NCBI GenBank assembly: GCA_029960045.1
Contig: JASCOV010000005.1
Span: 62,001-126,000, forward strand
Origin: Flavobacteriaceae bacterium PS02293
Lineage (GTDB): Bacteria; Bacteroidota; Bacteroidia; Flavobacteriales; Weeksellaceae
Reading direction: 5' to 3'
Length of the DNA: 64,000 bases
Shown: positions 32,902-41,862 of the stretch, piece after piece
Position numbering within the stretch: the first letter of the stretch is position 1
How the letters are laid out: each line of letters opens with the position of its first letter
Notes under the pieces: generated by a model
What the model saw: the letters and a program-made list of their open reading frames with translations, nothing else
Told to the model about the DNA's origin: nothing
The model's database searches: none
Program-made: the position numbers and the translations under genes

Positions 32902-34899
32902 TTATTTCTTGATAACCTTGAACGTTTTTGTTTTTTCGTCTTTGGTTGTTGCTTTCACAACGTAAGTTCCTGTGATTAATGTTGATAAATCCAACTGAAC
33001 TTTTGATTGATTAAGACTTGTGAAGTTTCTTACTAGCTTACCTTCGATATTGTAAACCGAAACGTTGGTTACTTCTTTTTCGCTTACAAGATTAAGGATG
33101 TCTTTTACTGGATTTGGATAGTAAGTAACTGATTTTGAATTAACATCATCTACTCCAAGAGATTGTTTAACATCCAATGTGTAATCTTCTGACTGACCAT
33201 ATTGATACGTGGAGTTATCACAAGGTGTTTCCAAAAACCCGTCCCAGTTAAGAACAACTCTCATTCTAGCTTTTCCAGTAGTTGCAGTTGAAGGGACATT
33301 GATGTTACCACTGATTTGAGAACCGTCTGTACCATCAGAAACCATTCCTCCAACTTGATACATTTCTCCAGCATCTGTGAAGACTCCGTTTTGGTTCCAG
33401 TCTACGAAAACTGTTGCGTAATCGTAACCTCCGTTGGTATTAGCCTCAATAGTGATTGGATATTGGCTTCCTTGATAAACTTCGCCTAGTTTGTCCAAGA
33501 AATATTCGCTGGTTTGAGAAGAATAAGGGTCTGATGTGTTATCGATGCCTGCAAACTGAACTTTTGTGATAGAATCTACCCCATATTGTGGCGTTGTGCT
33601 ACAATAAACATCATTAACAGTCACTTGGAACGAACATACATAAACGATTTTTCCGTCTGCATCTACCAAGTTGTGAACCACATTAGTTACCCCAATTGGG
33701 AACTGAGAACCAGATTCATAACCAGAAACCAAAACGGTCTGCAATCCTGTAGATGATGATGAACCACAAGTAACCGGCAATGTATAATTAACAACTGCTG
33801 AAGTCTGAGAAGCACTCGTAATTGTCGTTTCTATATTATCTGGACAAGTAATTGAACAGTCGTTGCTGCTTAATAACAGACCATTAAGATTAATAGCCCA
33901 ACCTGCTGCAAAAAATGGGGGAATAGAGTTATCAAAACCTGCTATGTAATTTCCATTAGCAGAGATTCCCATTGCGGTTCCTAATTTTCCATCGAAAGTA
34001 GTCACATCAACATTTTGACTTGTCAAGATATCTTTTAGGAAAACAGGGTTAGAACTTAATGAAGGATGATAGATAATCACTTCTCTGTTTCCTGCCTGTC
34101 CTGCATAACCAACAGCAACTCCATTTTCCGAAATTGATGTGAATGTAGCCGAAGTAAATCCTGCAGGAATATTAAATTCTTTATAAATATTGGTATTGAT
34201 GTCATAAATGAAAGGTTGGTTGTCTTTCACACCCACAACTTGTCCTGCATCATTAATATCCGCGGCTTCTCCGTAACCCAAATCGCCGATATAATGTACT
34301 ACTCCATCCGGTGTGTAATAAACCGGAATCCAGTATGTACTCCCATTGATAGAATACTTGTTAACAAATCCTGAAACAATTCCAAAACTGTTGACGCCTT
34401 CTCCTCTACCATATTCAAAAGAGCCGTCTCCGTCAAATTTCTTAATTGTTCCTGCTTCTGTATCATACAAGTATGCATAGCTCCCAGAAACATCTACAGA
34501 GATTTGTCCTGTTACATACTTACTATTTCCAGAGATAGCGTTTGCACTACTGAACCAGCTGTTTCCGGGAACATCACCAGGAAAATAACCGATAGCATTC
34601 CAAGTACCATTCTTTTTGTAACCAGCCTGACCAATTTCACTTCCATCTTCTGCAGTGAAAGCCATCAATCCGGCAACATCCCCCGCATTGTTGATTCTGT
34701 TTGTGTTTTGTCCTCCTTCCGTAGGAGTAGTGACTCCGGTAGCAAAATCATAATAAGCACCGGAATGGATTCCCTTTCCGCTGTCATTGATGTCATAAAG
34801 ACGTGACCCCATTCCTGTAAGAACTTTCAGTTCTATCTGCTGGGCATTGATTTCTGACATTGTCATAATGCCGAGTAAAAGCAAGTAAACTTTTTTCAT
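32902..34899 (-). CDS. secreted HAF-repeat protein with GEVED and T9SS sorting domains
   Basis: 665 residues. Signal peptide about 1-19 (SEINAQ). Residues 20-335 form a beta-propeller-like series of HAF-type repeats with the recurring words GxGxRLYDINDSGKGI, NRINNAGDVAGL, EAADINDAGQVVGV and SISENGVAVGYAG. A linker with ITCPDNIETTIT follows, then a GEVED domain (about 480-575, VDWNQNGVFTDAGEMYQV and YGQSEDYTLDV) and a type A sorting domain from VTYYPNPVKDIL to the end. Exported by the type IX system; binding or adhesive role is a guess. Confidence 0.88.
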   Translation of the reverse strand: MKKVYLLLLGIMTMSEINAQQIELKVLTGMGSRLYDINDSGKGIHSGAYYDFATGVTTPTEGGQNTNRINNAGDVAGLMAFTAEDGSEIGQAGYKKNGTWNAIGYFPGDVPGNSWFSSANAISGNSKYVTGQISVDVSGSYAYLYDTEAGTIKKFDGDGSFEYGRGEGVNSFGIVSGFVNKYSINGSTYWIPVYYTPDGVVHYIGDLGYGEAADINDAGQVVGVKDNQPFIYDINTNIYKEFNIPAGFTSATFTSISENGVAVGYAGQAGNREVIIYHPSLSSNPVFLKDILTSQNVDVTTFDGKLGTAMGISANGNYIAGFDNSIPPFFAAGWAINLNGLLLSSNDCSITCPDNIETTITSASQTSAVVNYTLPVTCGSSSSTGLQTVLVSGYESGSQFPIGVTNVVHNLVDADGKIVYVCSFQVTVNDVYCSTTPQYGVDSITKVQFAGIDNTSDPYSSQTSEYFLDKLGEVYQGSQYPITIEANTNGGYDYATVFVDWNQNGVFTDAGEMYQVGGMVSDGTDGSQISGNINVPSTATTGKARMRVVLNWDGFLETPCDNSTYQYGQSEDYTLDVKQSLGVDDVNSKSVTYYPNPVKDILNLVSEKEVTNVSVYNIEGKLVRNFTSLNQSKVQLDLSTLITGTYVVKATTKDEKTKTFKVIKK

Positions 34900-35141
34900 A
34901 ATAATTAATAAATATTAATAGTAATTTTTCTTCGGTAATGGATTGAGTTTTGTTCTCAAAAACTTCTTTACAATGTTATGTCATAATTCTATCATTTCCT
35001 AAAGTTTGGCTTTTATAATTCGTGAATTTCTAAAACTTTAAAACTTTAAAATATTAATTATCAACAATTTACAAAAATTAACTTATTTACATTTTTCGAT
35101 AAAGAATTATTAAAATTCATCAAAATCACAAATAAAAAAAC

Positions 35142-35149
35142 TATTTTTG
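35142..35149 (+). promoter_or_regulatory. -7 box directly before the TPR/AraC gene
   Basis: TATTTTTG, an exact TAnnTTTG match ending 4 bases before the ATG at 35154. A transcript from it would have almost no leader. Confidence 0.5.
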
Positions 35150-35153
35150 TAGT

Positions 35154-36713
35154 ATGTTCAGGGTATTTTATTTGTGGATATTTGTCTTTTCCGGCGTCAT
35201 TTTGACATCGGCGCAAAGTAATCCAGAAACTTTACAACTTCTCGACAAAGCTTACAAAAGTCTCTACGAAAATCCTGACAATGCTTTCCAAATCCTCCAG
35301 AATATTGATGAAAATAAAGAGAATGAATTCATCAAACAACGCGTTCAAATCATACTCTCGAGAGCTTATAATTTCAAAGGCGATTATGCTAAATCTATCG
35401 AACAGTCCATTGATAATCTGAATAAAAATAGAAATGAAAATAATTCTTACTATGCAGATTACGCTTTGGCTCAGCAATATCAATCCTTGAGATTATACAA
35501 ACAATCGATAAGAATCTCTCAGAATTTGGTTGATAAGGCTTCGAAGATAAAATCTCAGCATTATCCGGAAAACCTTTTGGCTTACATTTATCAGTTGAAT
35601 GCTTCCAATCTGATGGTTCAGAAAAAATGGAAAGAAGCGCAAGAAAATCTGAATCTCAGTAATACATTTTTGAAAAATACAGATGAAGATTTTATCATTT
35701 CAATAGAAAATAAAATTTACGAAACCTTTCTTTATATCTCTCAAAATCAAATTGATAAAGCAGAGAAAACAGCTAATGAAGTTCAGCTAAAACTAAATAA
35801 AACGCCTCAATATGTTTTTCTAAGAGCTTTCAATCTTGATAATCTGGGAAGAATCCAGTTCCTTAAAAAAGATTATGAAAAGTCAAAGGAGAATCTGAAT
35901 CTAGCCTTAGATTTAATTCAAAATAAATCCTACGATGCTCTGAAAAACAGAATTTACGATGATTTGTCTAAGAATTATCTGGCGCTGAAAAATGAAGAGT
36001 TGTATCAGAAATATTGTTCCATTTATAAAGAACAAACCGACAAACTCGATAAAAATAAAAAAGAAGCCATCCGAAATCTTGTAAAACTGAACGAGCAATA
36101 TGAAAGCAAACGAATTGAAGATTCTGAGAAAAATTTCTCAACGAATATTCTGATAATTTCAGTTATTTGTCTGATTGGAATTGCAGCCATTATTTTCATC
36201 AGCATTTCAGAAAAAAGAAAGACAAAATCTATTCAGAAACAAATTGATTTCTACTCAAAACAACAGGAATTCATCAAGAAAATCGAAGAAAAAGAAGTTG
36301 TAAAAACGGATAAAGCAGATTCTGAAATCTCTAAAAAGCCACTCGTTATTTCGAAAGAAAAAGAAGCAGATATTCTTGCAAGACTTGAGGAATTCGAGAA
36401 ATCGGAAAACTTCCTGAGCAAAGAAATGTCACTCGCCGTTCTCGCCGGACAACTGGAAACGAACACCAAATATCTTTCCGAAGTCATCAACAAATACAAA
36501 GAAAAAAATTACAACAATTATATCAACGAACTAAGAATCAATTACATCGCTTATCTATTAAAAACCGATTCGGCTTATCTTAATTACAAAGTGAGTTATC
36601 TGGCAGAGAAAGCTGGATTCTCATCCCACAGCGCATTTACAACGGTTTTTAAATCCGTAACTGGGATTTCGCCAAACACTTATATTCAGCAATTGACTCA
36701 GAATAAACAATGA
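35154..36713 (+). CDS. TPR membrane regulator with C-terminal AraC domain
   Basis: 519 residues. Signal peptide about 1-20 (LTSAQ), a helical TPR region (about 25-310), one membrane helix (about 330-352, ILIISVICLIGIAAIIFISI), a coiled linker rich in E and K, and an AraC-type HTH domain (about 405-515) with LAVLAGQLETNTKYLSEVIN and LAEKAGFSSHSAFTTVFKSVTGISP. A one-component sensor reading a periplasmic signal. Its last four bases overlap the start of the next gene (ATGA), so both are translated from one mRNA. Confidence 0.92.
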   Translation: MFRVFYLWIFVFSGVILTSAQSNPETLQLLDKAYKSLYENPDNAFQILQNIDENKENEFIKQRVQIILSRAYNFKGDYAKSIEQSIDNLNKNRNENNSYYADYALAQQYQSLRLYKQSIRISQNLVDKASKIKSQHYPENLLAYIYQLNASNLMVQKKWKEAQENLNLSNTFLKNTDEDFIISIENKIYETFLYISQNQIDKAEKTANEVQLKLNKTPQYVFLRAFNLDNLGRIQFLKKDYEKSKENLNLALDLIQNKSYDALKNRIYDDLSKNYLALKNEELYQKYCSIYKEQTDKLDKNKKEAIRNLVKLNEQYESKRIEDSEKNFSTNILIISVICLIGIAAIIFISISEKRKTKSIQKQIDFYSKQQEFIKKIEEKEVVKTDKADSEISKKPLVISKEKEADILARLEEFEKSENFLSKEMSLAVLAGQLETNTKYLSEVINKYKEKNYNNYINELRINYIAYLLKTDSAYLNYKVSYLAEKAGFSSHSAFTTVFKSVTGISPNTYIQQLTQNKQ

Positions 36714-37831
36714 AACGCTTCCTTTTCATATTATTAATTTTCTCATTTACCGGAATTTTCAAATCCCAGTACAATGAGCAATTGTACAAAAAGGCACTTT
36801 CGGACATTTATCAAGACCCTGACAGCTCGCAGAAAATAGCTATGAAAATGCTTAAAAATGAGAAAAATCCGGACAATCTCATCAAGCTTTACAAACTCAT
36901 TTCCCATTCTTACATCTCAAAAAGAGATTTTGACAAATCGCTGGATTGGGTTCTGAAGATGAAAGAACTCAGTAAAAATGTGACCAATCCGGAGCAAAAA
37001 ATAAAAATTCTAAATGCCACGTCCATACAATATCAGCAGATGGGGCTCAACAGCAAGACTTTGGAAATTCTGGATGAATCTTATCAGATTTGTAATCAGC
37101 TTCCAGATGGGAAATTCAAGACTTATTATCTTGGACTCAATTCTGCGTTAAGAGGTTTGGTCTATAAATCTCAGGATAACAATGAGTTGGCTTTGGAAAA
37201 ACTTCTCATTGGACTGGATTATATCAAAAAAGTAGGGAACTATGATAACGCAATCGCCAACTCCAGTGTTTTCCTTTATAATATTGGTTATTGCTATTTT
37301 TATTTGAAGAAATATAACGAAGCGGAAAAATATTTCAAACAATCTGCTGACGTCGCCAAATCTGTTCAGGCAGAGAGTTTAGAAGCTTTCGCTTACAAAG
37401 GATTGTCAGAAAATTTCACAGTTTTGGGAAAACATCAGGAAGCGATAGAACTTTTGAAAAAATCTGTCAATCTGTCCAAAAAAGTCGGCGACCTTGTCTT
37501 GAGTGAAGGTATTTACAAAGGTTTTTCGGACAATTATCTCGCACTTCAAGATTGGAACAATTATGAAGTGTACAACAAACTGTACATCGAAACCAAATTT
37601 GCCAGGGAACAAAGCGAACTCGCCTCTCTCAACAAAAGTATCGATGTCTTGAATCAGGAAAACAACAAAAAAATCGAGGAACAGAAAAACAGACTGAGAA
37701 TCATTAGTTTCATCATTATCGTCATTTCTTCAATCGTATTTATTTGGTTTCTTCTTAATTTTATCAAACACAGAAAACGCAACAAATCATTAATTGAAAA
37801 GCTAAATCAAATAAACAAAATCACTAACTAA
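36710..37831 (+). CDS. TPR membrane protein lacking a DNA-binding domain
   Basis: 373 residues with the same build as its upstream neighbour: signal peptide (about 1-18), TPR region (about 20-300) with YNEAEKYFKQSADVAK and YKGLSENFTVLGKHQEAIELLKKSV, and one membrane helix (about 332-352, IISFIIIVISSIVFIWFLL). It then ends after a short basic cytosolic tail (about 20 residues), so the AraC domain is missing. The stop is followed 3 bases later by the next gene, leaving no room for a remnant. It could be a co-receptor or negative partner of the upstream regulator; inferred from coupling. Confidence 0.85.
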   Translation: MKRFLFILLIFSFTGIFKSQYNEQLYKKALSDIYQDPDSSQKIAMKMLKNEKNPDNLIKLYKLISHSYISKRDFDKSLDWVLKMKELSKNVTNPEQKIKILNATSIQYQQMGLNSKTLEILDESYQICNQLPDGKFKTYYLGLNSALRGLVYKSQDNNELALEKLLIGLDYIKKVGNYDNAIANSSVFLYNIGYCYFYLKKYNEAEKYFKQSADVAKSVQAESLEAFAYKGLSENFTVLGKHQEAIELLKKSVNLSKKVGDLVLSEGIYKGFSDNYLALQDWNNYEVYNKLYIETKFAREQSELASLNKSIDVLNQENNKKIEEQKNRLRIISFIIIVISSIVFIWFLLNFIKHRKRNKSLIEKLNQINKITN

Positions 37832-37834
37832 GAA

Positions 37835-38290
37835 ATGAAGAATATATTTGACCAAAACGATACCAGCCATTTCATCAAGCGAATCAACACGCTTACAGAA
37901 GATTCTTTCCCAAAATGGGGCGTTATGTCTGTAGATAAAATGCTGGCGCACTGCAACGTAACCTACGAACTCATCTACGAAACCGAAAAACACAGAAAGC
38001 CCACTTTTATCACAAAATGGCTTTTGAAAAACTTCGTAAAGTCCAAAGTCGTGAGCGAAACGCCGTACAAACACAACTCGCCTACTTCCGCGATGTTCGT
38101 CATCACAGACAACAAAAGTTTCGAGGACGAGAGAAAACGCATCATCGGATTCATCCAGAAAACCCAGCAATTGGGTGCAGACGCTTTCGAAGGGAAGGAA
38201 AGTTTCAACTTCGGAAAACTCACTTCTACAGAATGGAACAATATGATGTCTAAGCATCTTGACCACCATTTGCAGCAATTCGGAGTTTAG
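37835..38290 (+). CDS. DUF1569 (DinB-like) protein
   Basis: 151 residues, cytosolic, helical. DUF1569 features: PKWGVMSVDKMLAHCNVTYEL near the N terminus and SKHLDHHLQQFG at the C terminus, giving histidines H46 and a C-terminal HLDHH cluster that could bind a metal as in the DinB superfamily. Function unknown. It starts 3 bases after the TPR gene and is likely the last cistron of that operon. Confidence 0.85.
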   Translation: MKNIFDQNDTSHFIKRINTLTEDSFPKWGVMSVDKMLAHCNVTYELIYETEKHRKPTFITKWLLKNFVKSKVVSETPYKHNSPTSAMFVITDNKSFEDERKRIIGFIQKTQQLGADAFEGKESFNFGKLTSTEWNNMMSKHLDHHLQQFGV

Positions 38291-38344
38291 AATTATTTGG
38301 GCAGCTTTTGACTACGTCGAATAGCAATTTGTCATTATTTTTAT

Positions 38345-38460
38345 GGCAGCTATTTCCGCCTTCCACTCCCAATCTTTTTTGCAGACGATTTCCACTAAGT
38401 TGAACCTAAGTACACGCAAAAAAGGATTTCCGTTCAAGTCGGGCTGCGAGCGATTCAACG
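38345..38460 (-). repeat. dispersed extragenic repeat, copy 3 (inverted orientation)
   Basis: Reverse complement of the element at 12448 and 62169: read on the minus strand it has GCAGCCCGACTTGAACGG, AAATCCTTTTTTGC, GCAAAAAAGATTGGGAG and a final GGCGGAAATAGCTGCC. The sequence between the two stem arms is completely different from the other copies and longer. A second GGGCAGC lies outside at 38298-38305, separated by a segment with TGACTACGTCGAA, so this copy is composite. Confidence 0.85.
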
Positions 38461-38477
38461 TTTTAAAAATTATAGTT

Positions 38478-38921
38478 ATGAAAAAACTTTTCTTTCTTTT
38501 AATGATGATTTTTGCAAGCATTTTATCTTATGCTCAAACTTCTAAGCTAGTTATGAATGACGCTAAACCTTATTTGGGAAAAATTGATAACAGTGCGCAG
38601 ATAAGCGTGGGATTTTATTCCGTTTTTCTAGATAAAGATTCACCAGAAACTTATAAAGTGAACGGCTATTCTGATGTAGAAGGAACAAAAGAAAATTTTA
38701 GTGGAACACTAATTTTGAATTTAGAAAAAACTAAAAATTCCAAAGACCAATCAAAAATTTACGATTTGAAATTGTCGGAAAAAGGAAACGGAAAACACAA
38801 CGGAATTTTCTCCGGAGAATTAACCCTCAAAGAATCATCAGACAAAAACCAATTGAAATTTGAAGGAACGTGGACCAACTACGGAAACACATTGAGCTTC
38901 CCTTTCTATTTCAATAACTAA
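38478..38921 (+). CDS. secreted hypothetical protein
   Basis: 147 residues from ATG 38478, which begins a good signal peptide (MKKLFFLLMMIFASILSYAQ). An upstream in-frame ATG at 38343 only translates the dispersed repeat and is rejected. The mature part is rich in K, S and beta-type residues (SGTLILNLEKTKNSKD, GIFSGELTLKESSDKNQ) and has no cysteine. It resembles small lipocalin-like or beta-sandwich secreted proteins, but no family is recognised. Confidence 0.7.
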   Translation: MKKLFFLLMMIFASILSYAQTSKLVMNDAKPYLGKIDNSAQISVGFYSVFLDKDSPETYKVNGYSDVEGTKENFSGTLILNLEKTKNSKDQSKIYDLKLSEKGNGKHNGIFSGELTLKESSDKNQLKFEGTWTNYGNTLSFPFYFNN

Positions 38922-38938
38922 TTAAATAACAAAAGACA

Positions 38939-39010
38939 CTTCGACAAGCTCAGTGTGACATTTCCTAATATTAATGTTTGTCAAGCGTTGTCAGGCTGAG
39001 GCGCTCGAAG
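38939..39010. repeat. palindromic extragenic repeat
   Basis: Left arm CTTCGACAAGCTCAGTGTGA plus CA (38939-38960); right arm TGTCAGGCTGAGGCGCTCGA plus AG (38989-39010). The arms are complementary at most positions (CTTCGA, CTCAG and TGACA pair exactly) around a 28-base loop. One arm recurs at 29927. This is a common type of flavobacterial intergenic hairpin repeat. Confidence 0.75.
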
Positions 39011-39035
39011 CCACATTATAATAAAAAATCTAAAA

Positions 39036-40091
39036 ATGAAACTTTTCACACCCATAAAATTCAGAAATATAGAACTGAAAAACCGAATCGTAATGTCGCC
39101 AATGTGTATGTATTCAGCGGAAGACGGCGTCGCCAATGATTTCCATTTTGTACATTACGGAAGTCGTGCACAAGGCGGCGTTGGATTAATCATCACAGAA
39201 GCAACCGCAGTAGAACCTCGCGGAAGAATCACCAATAAATGTCTTGGAATCTGGAATGACGAGCAAGCTTTGGCTTTGAAAAAAGTAGTAGATTTTGTTC
39301 ACGAAAATTCAGAAAGCAAAATCGGAATTCAGTTGGCTCACGCTGGGAGAAAAGGTTCGACTTGGGAAAACCGTCAAATCAGCATCGAAGAAGGTTGGGA
39401 AACCATTGCACCAAGTCCGATTCCATTTCATCACTCAGAAAGAATTCCGCACGTTTTGACTGTTGAAGAAATTAAAGAATTAGTAGAAGATTTCCGAAAA
39501 GCTACGAAAAGAGCTGTTGCTGCTGGTTTTGATGTTATAGAAATTCACGGTGCACACGGTTATTTGATTCACCAATTCTTGTCTCCACTTTCCAATACAA
39601 GAACCGATGAATACGGTGGAAATCCTGAAAACCGCGCAAGATTCTTAATGGAAATCGTAGATGCTGTTAATTCTGAAATTACAGAAAACGTCGCTCTTTT
39701 CGTAAGAATCTCTGGAACAGAATATGCAGAAAACGGTTGGAACGTGAACGACAGCGCAGAACTAGCCAAAGTTTTGAAAACCAAAAATGTAGATTTAATA
39801 GACGTTTCCAGCGGAGGAAATATCAACGGCGTCACCATTCCTTTGAGTCCAGGTTACCAAGTTCCGTTGGCAGAAGATGTGAAGAAAATTGCAGAAATCG
39901 ACACAGCCGCAGTTGGATTGATTACAACAGCTGAACAGGCGGAAGAAATCTTGGAAAGCGGACAAGCAGATTTGATTTTCTTGGCAAGAGAGATTTTGAG
40001 AAATCCATATTTTGCAGTTCAATCGGCTTGGGAAAATGATGAAGAGAATTTCTATCCGCATCAGTATTTGCGAGCGAAACCTGTGAAGTAA
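39036..40091 (+). CDS. namA: NADH:flavin oxidoreductase, old yellow enzyme family (YqjM-like)
   Basis: 351 residues, FMN-binding TIM barrel that reduces activated alkenes. YqjM-subclass marks: SPMCMYSAEDG with C24 and Y26 near the flavin, LIITEATAVEPRGRI, the substrate-binding histidine pair in DVIEIHGAHGYLIHQFLSPLSN, and FLAREILRNPYFAV near the C terminus with the phosphate-binding loop before it. Typical length. Monocistronic, followed by a hairpin. The physiological substrate is unknown. Confidence 0.93.
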   Translation: MKLFTPIKFRNIELKNRIVMSPMCMYSAEDGVANDFHFVHYGSRAQGGVGLIITEATAVEPRGRITNKCLGIWNDEQALALKKVVDFVHENSESKIGIQLAHAGRKGSTWENRQISIEEGWETIAPSPIPFHHSERIPHVLTVEEIKELVEDFRKATKRAVAAGFDVIEIHGAHGYLIHQFLSPLSNTRTDEYGGNPENRARFLMEIVDAVNSEITENVALFVRISGTEYAENGWNVNDSAELAKVLKTKNVDLIDVSSGGNINGVTIPLSPGYQVPLAEDVKKIAEIDTAAVGLITTAEQAEEILESGQADLIFLAREILRNPYFAVQSAWENDEENFYPHQYLRAKPVK

Positions 40092-40136
40092 TATACAATT
40101 CATCAATATCGTCGAACTTTATAGCGATATACGAAG

Positions 40137-40166
40137 TGGCTTTAGTTTAAATTTATACTAAAGCCA
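40137..40166 (+). terminator. hairpin after the old-yellow-enzyme gene
   Basis: Perfect 10-bp stem TGGCTTTAGT/ACTAAAGCCA with a 10-base loop, 46 bases after the stop. The tail is only moderately T-rich, so termination is likely but not certain. Confidence 0.6.
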
Positions 40167-40342
40167 TTCTTATTGATTTCAATAAATTTATTATTCTAAA
40201 CTTAATTACAAAAAAAACCGTCCTCCAAAAAAGAACGGCTATTTAACGAAAAACAAATTTCATTATAGAACTGCTAATATATTGTTTATTTTAATTAATA
40301 AAAAATATATAATGGATTATTTTAAATAATTTTCACAAATAT

Positions 40343-41095
40343 TTATCTTTGATGTTGAGGATTGGCAATCCAATCTTCATATTTGATTTCACTTTCAAAA
40401 ACTGCTTTGTCTGGAGTTAAAGTATCTGTTTCTAAAATTGCTCCAAAATAAGGTGCATCTTTTTGGACGACAACTTTTAATGGACGTTGCATTACGGATA
40501 GATATTTTTCAACCCAAATATTCATTGGTATTTTTTCCGGACCTGCAATCTCAGAAATTCCAAACGTTGGTTTTTCCAATACAGTTTTCGCTAGAAATGC
40601 AGCAACATCTGAACTGGCAATTGGTTGCACCAAAGCATCGGAAACAAACGCTTCTTCATTCTTTGTACTAGAAGCTGCAATTCCGCCTGCAAATTCAAAA
40701 AACTGTGTCGCATGAACAATAGAATAAGGAATTATCGATTTTCCAATCAATTCTTCCTGAACCTGTTTTGCACGGAAGTAACCACTATCACTCAGTTTTT
40801 GAGTTCCAACAACAGATAATGCAATATGATGTTTTACATTAGCCTGTTGTTCAGCTTCCAAAATATTGGTCGTAGAAGTTTGGAAAAACGCCATTACATC
40901 CGCATCTGCAAAAGACGGCGAATTGGAAACATCCACCACAACATCAGCATTTTGCAATGCATTATCCAGACCTTCTCCAGTAATTGTGTTAACGCCAGTG
41001 TTAGGAGATGCCACGATAACTTCGTGGTCATTTTTCAAAAGATTATTAAGCTGAGAACCGATGAGACCTGTGCCTCCGATGATAACTATTTTCAT
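40343..41095 (-). CDS. NAD(P)-binding oxidoreductase, NmrA/atypical SDR type
   Basis: 250 residues. N-terminal nucleotide motif MKIVIIGGTGLIGSQL (GGTGLIG at 7-13) and VVVDVSNSPSFAD; no YxxxK catalytic pair, as in atypical SDRs of the NmrA or NAD(P)H-binding group. Related to quinone reductases (QorB-like). It lies 67 bases downstream of the Crp-type regulator on the same strand, which suggests regulation or co-transcription. Confidence 0.85.
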   Translation of the reverse strand: MKIVIIGGTGLIGSQLNNLLKNDHEVIVASPNTGVNTITGEGLDNALQNADVVVDVSNSPSFADADVMAFFQTSTTNILEAEQQANVKHHIALSVVGTQKLSDSGYFRAKQVQEELIGKSIIPYSIVHATQFFEFAGGIAASSTKNEEAFVSDALVQPIASSDVAAFLAKTVLEKPTFGISEIAGPEKIPMNIWVEKYLSVMQRPLKVVVQKDAPYFGAILETDTLTPDKAVFESEIKYEDWIANPQHQR

Positions 41096-41162
41096 TGTTT
41101 TAAATATTTTAAATTATTAAAACAAAGGTCATTAACTGGAATCAGAATAAACTTAAACTGGT

Positions 41163-41738
41163 TTAAGAACGGAAATCCGCATTAAAAACATCTAATTCTT
41201 CTTTTGAAATTCCGATGTAAGAAGCAAAAACATCATCAGGAAAACGTTTTACAATTTCTGGATAAGTTTTGCAAAAATAATGATGAAAATCTTTTCTGCT
41301 CACTGTTGCAAAAACTTTCTGTTTCTGCAAAGCTGCAGCGTAAGCTCTCATATTGATTTTATTAAAATAAATTGCCATAAACGGAAACTCCAACAACAAT
41401 TCTTCAAACTTTTCTTTTTTGATACTCAAAACTTCCGTTTCTTCTAAAGTCGCAATGTTAAAATTAGAATCTGAATCGCCTAAGAATGAATTATATTCTG
41501 TAATCCACCAATTCTCAATCGCAAAATGAATGGTATTATTTTTCCCTTCATTATCCGTAAAATAAATATTCAGACATCCTTTCAAGACAAAGTAAAAGTC
41601 TTCAGCAGTTTTACCTTCATTGATGATAATTTGGTTTTTAGGGAAGCTTTGTTTTTCGAAATAATGAAGGACTTCACCTACCTCTTTTTCAAAAGTTGGA
41701 ATCAGTTTTACAATGTGATGGTGCAATTGAATCTTCAT
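41163..41738 (-). CDS. Crp/Fnr-family transcriptional regulator
   Basis: 191 residues. N-terminal cyclic-nucleotide-binding-like beta roll (about 20-115) with FPKNQIIINEGKTAEDFYFVLKGCLNIYF in pieces such as INEGKTAEDFYFVLKG. The C-terminal part is short, with YIGISKEELDVF, a reduced HTH typical of many Bacteroidota members. No Fe-S cysteines, so not a true FNR. Likely controls its downstream NmrA-like reductase; inferred. Confidence 0.85.
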   Translation of the reverse strand: MKIQLHHHIVKLIPTFEKEVGEVLHYFEKQSFPKNQIIINEGKTAEDFYFVLKGCLNIYFTDNEGKNNTIHFAIENWWITEYNSFLGDSDSNFNIATLEETEVLSIKKEKFEELLLEFPFMAIYFNKINMRAYAAALQKQKVFATVSRKDFHHYFCKTYPEIVKRFPDDVFASYIGISKEELDVFNADFRS

Positions 41739-41862
41739 TTTTTGGATTATTTTTTAAAAGATACATATTTTCTAAATCAAGCAAAAGAAAATTGGTCTCA
41801 TTTTTTCTTTTCCCATAAACCAAACCGTATTTCGTTATATTTGTTAACAGAAAACACTTTTT

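Noticed and set aside
38343..38477. N-terminal extension of the 38.5 kb secreted protein
   Set aside because: The extension translates the dispersed repeat, and the inner ATG opens a good signal peptide.
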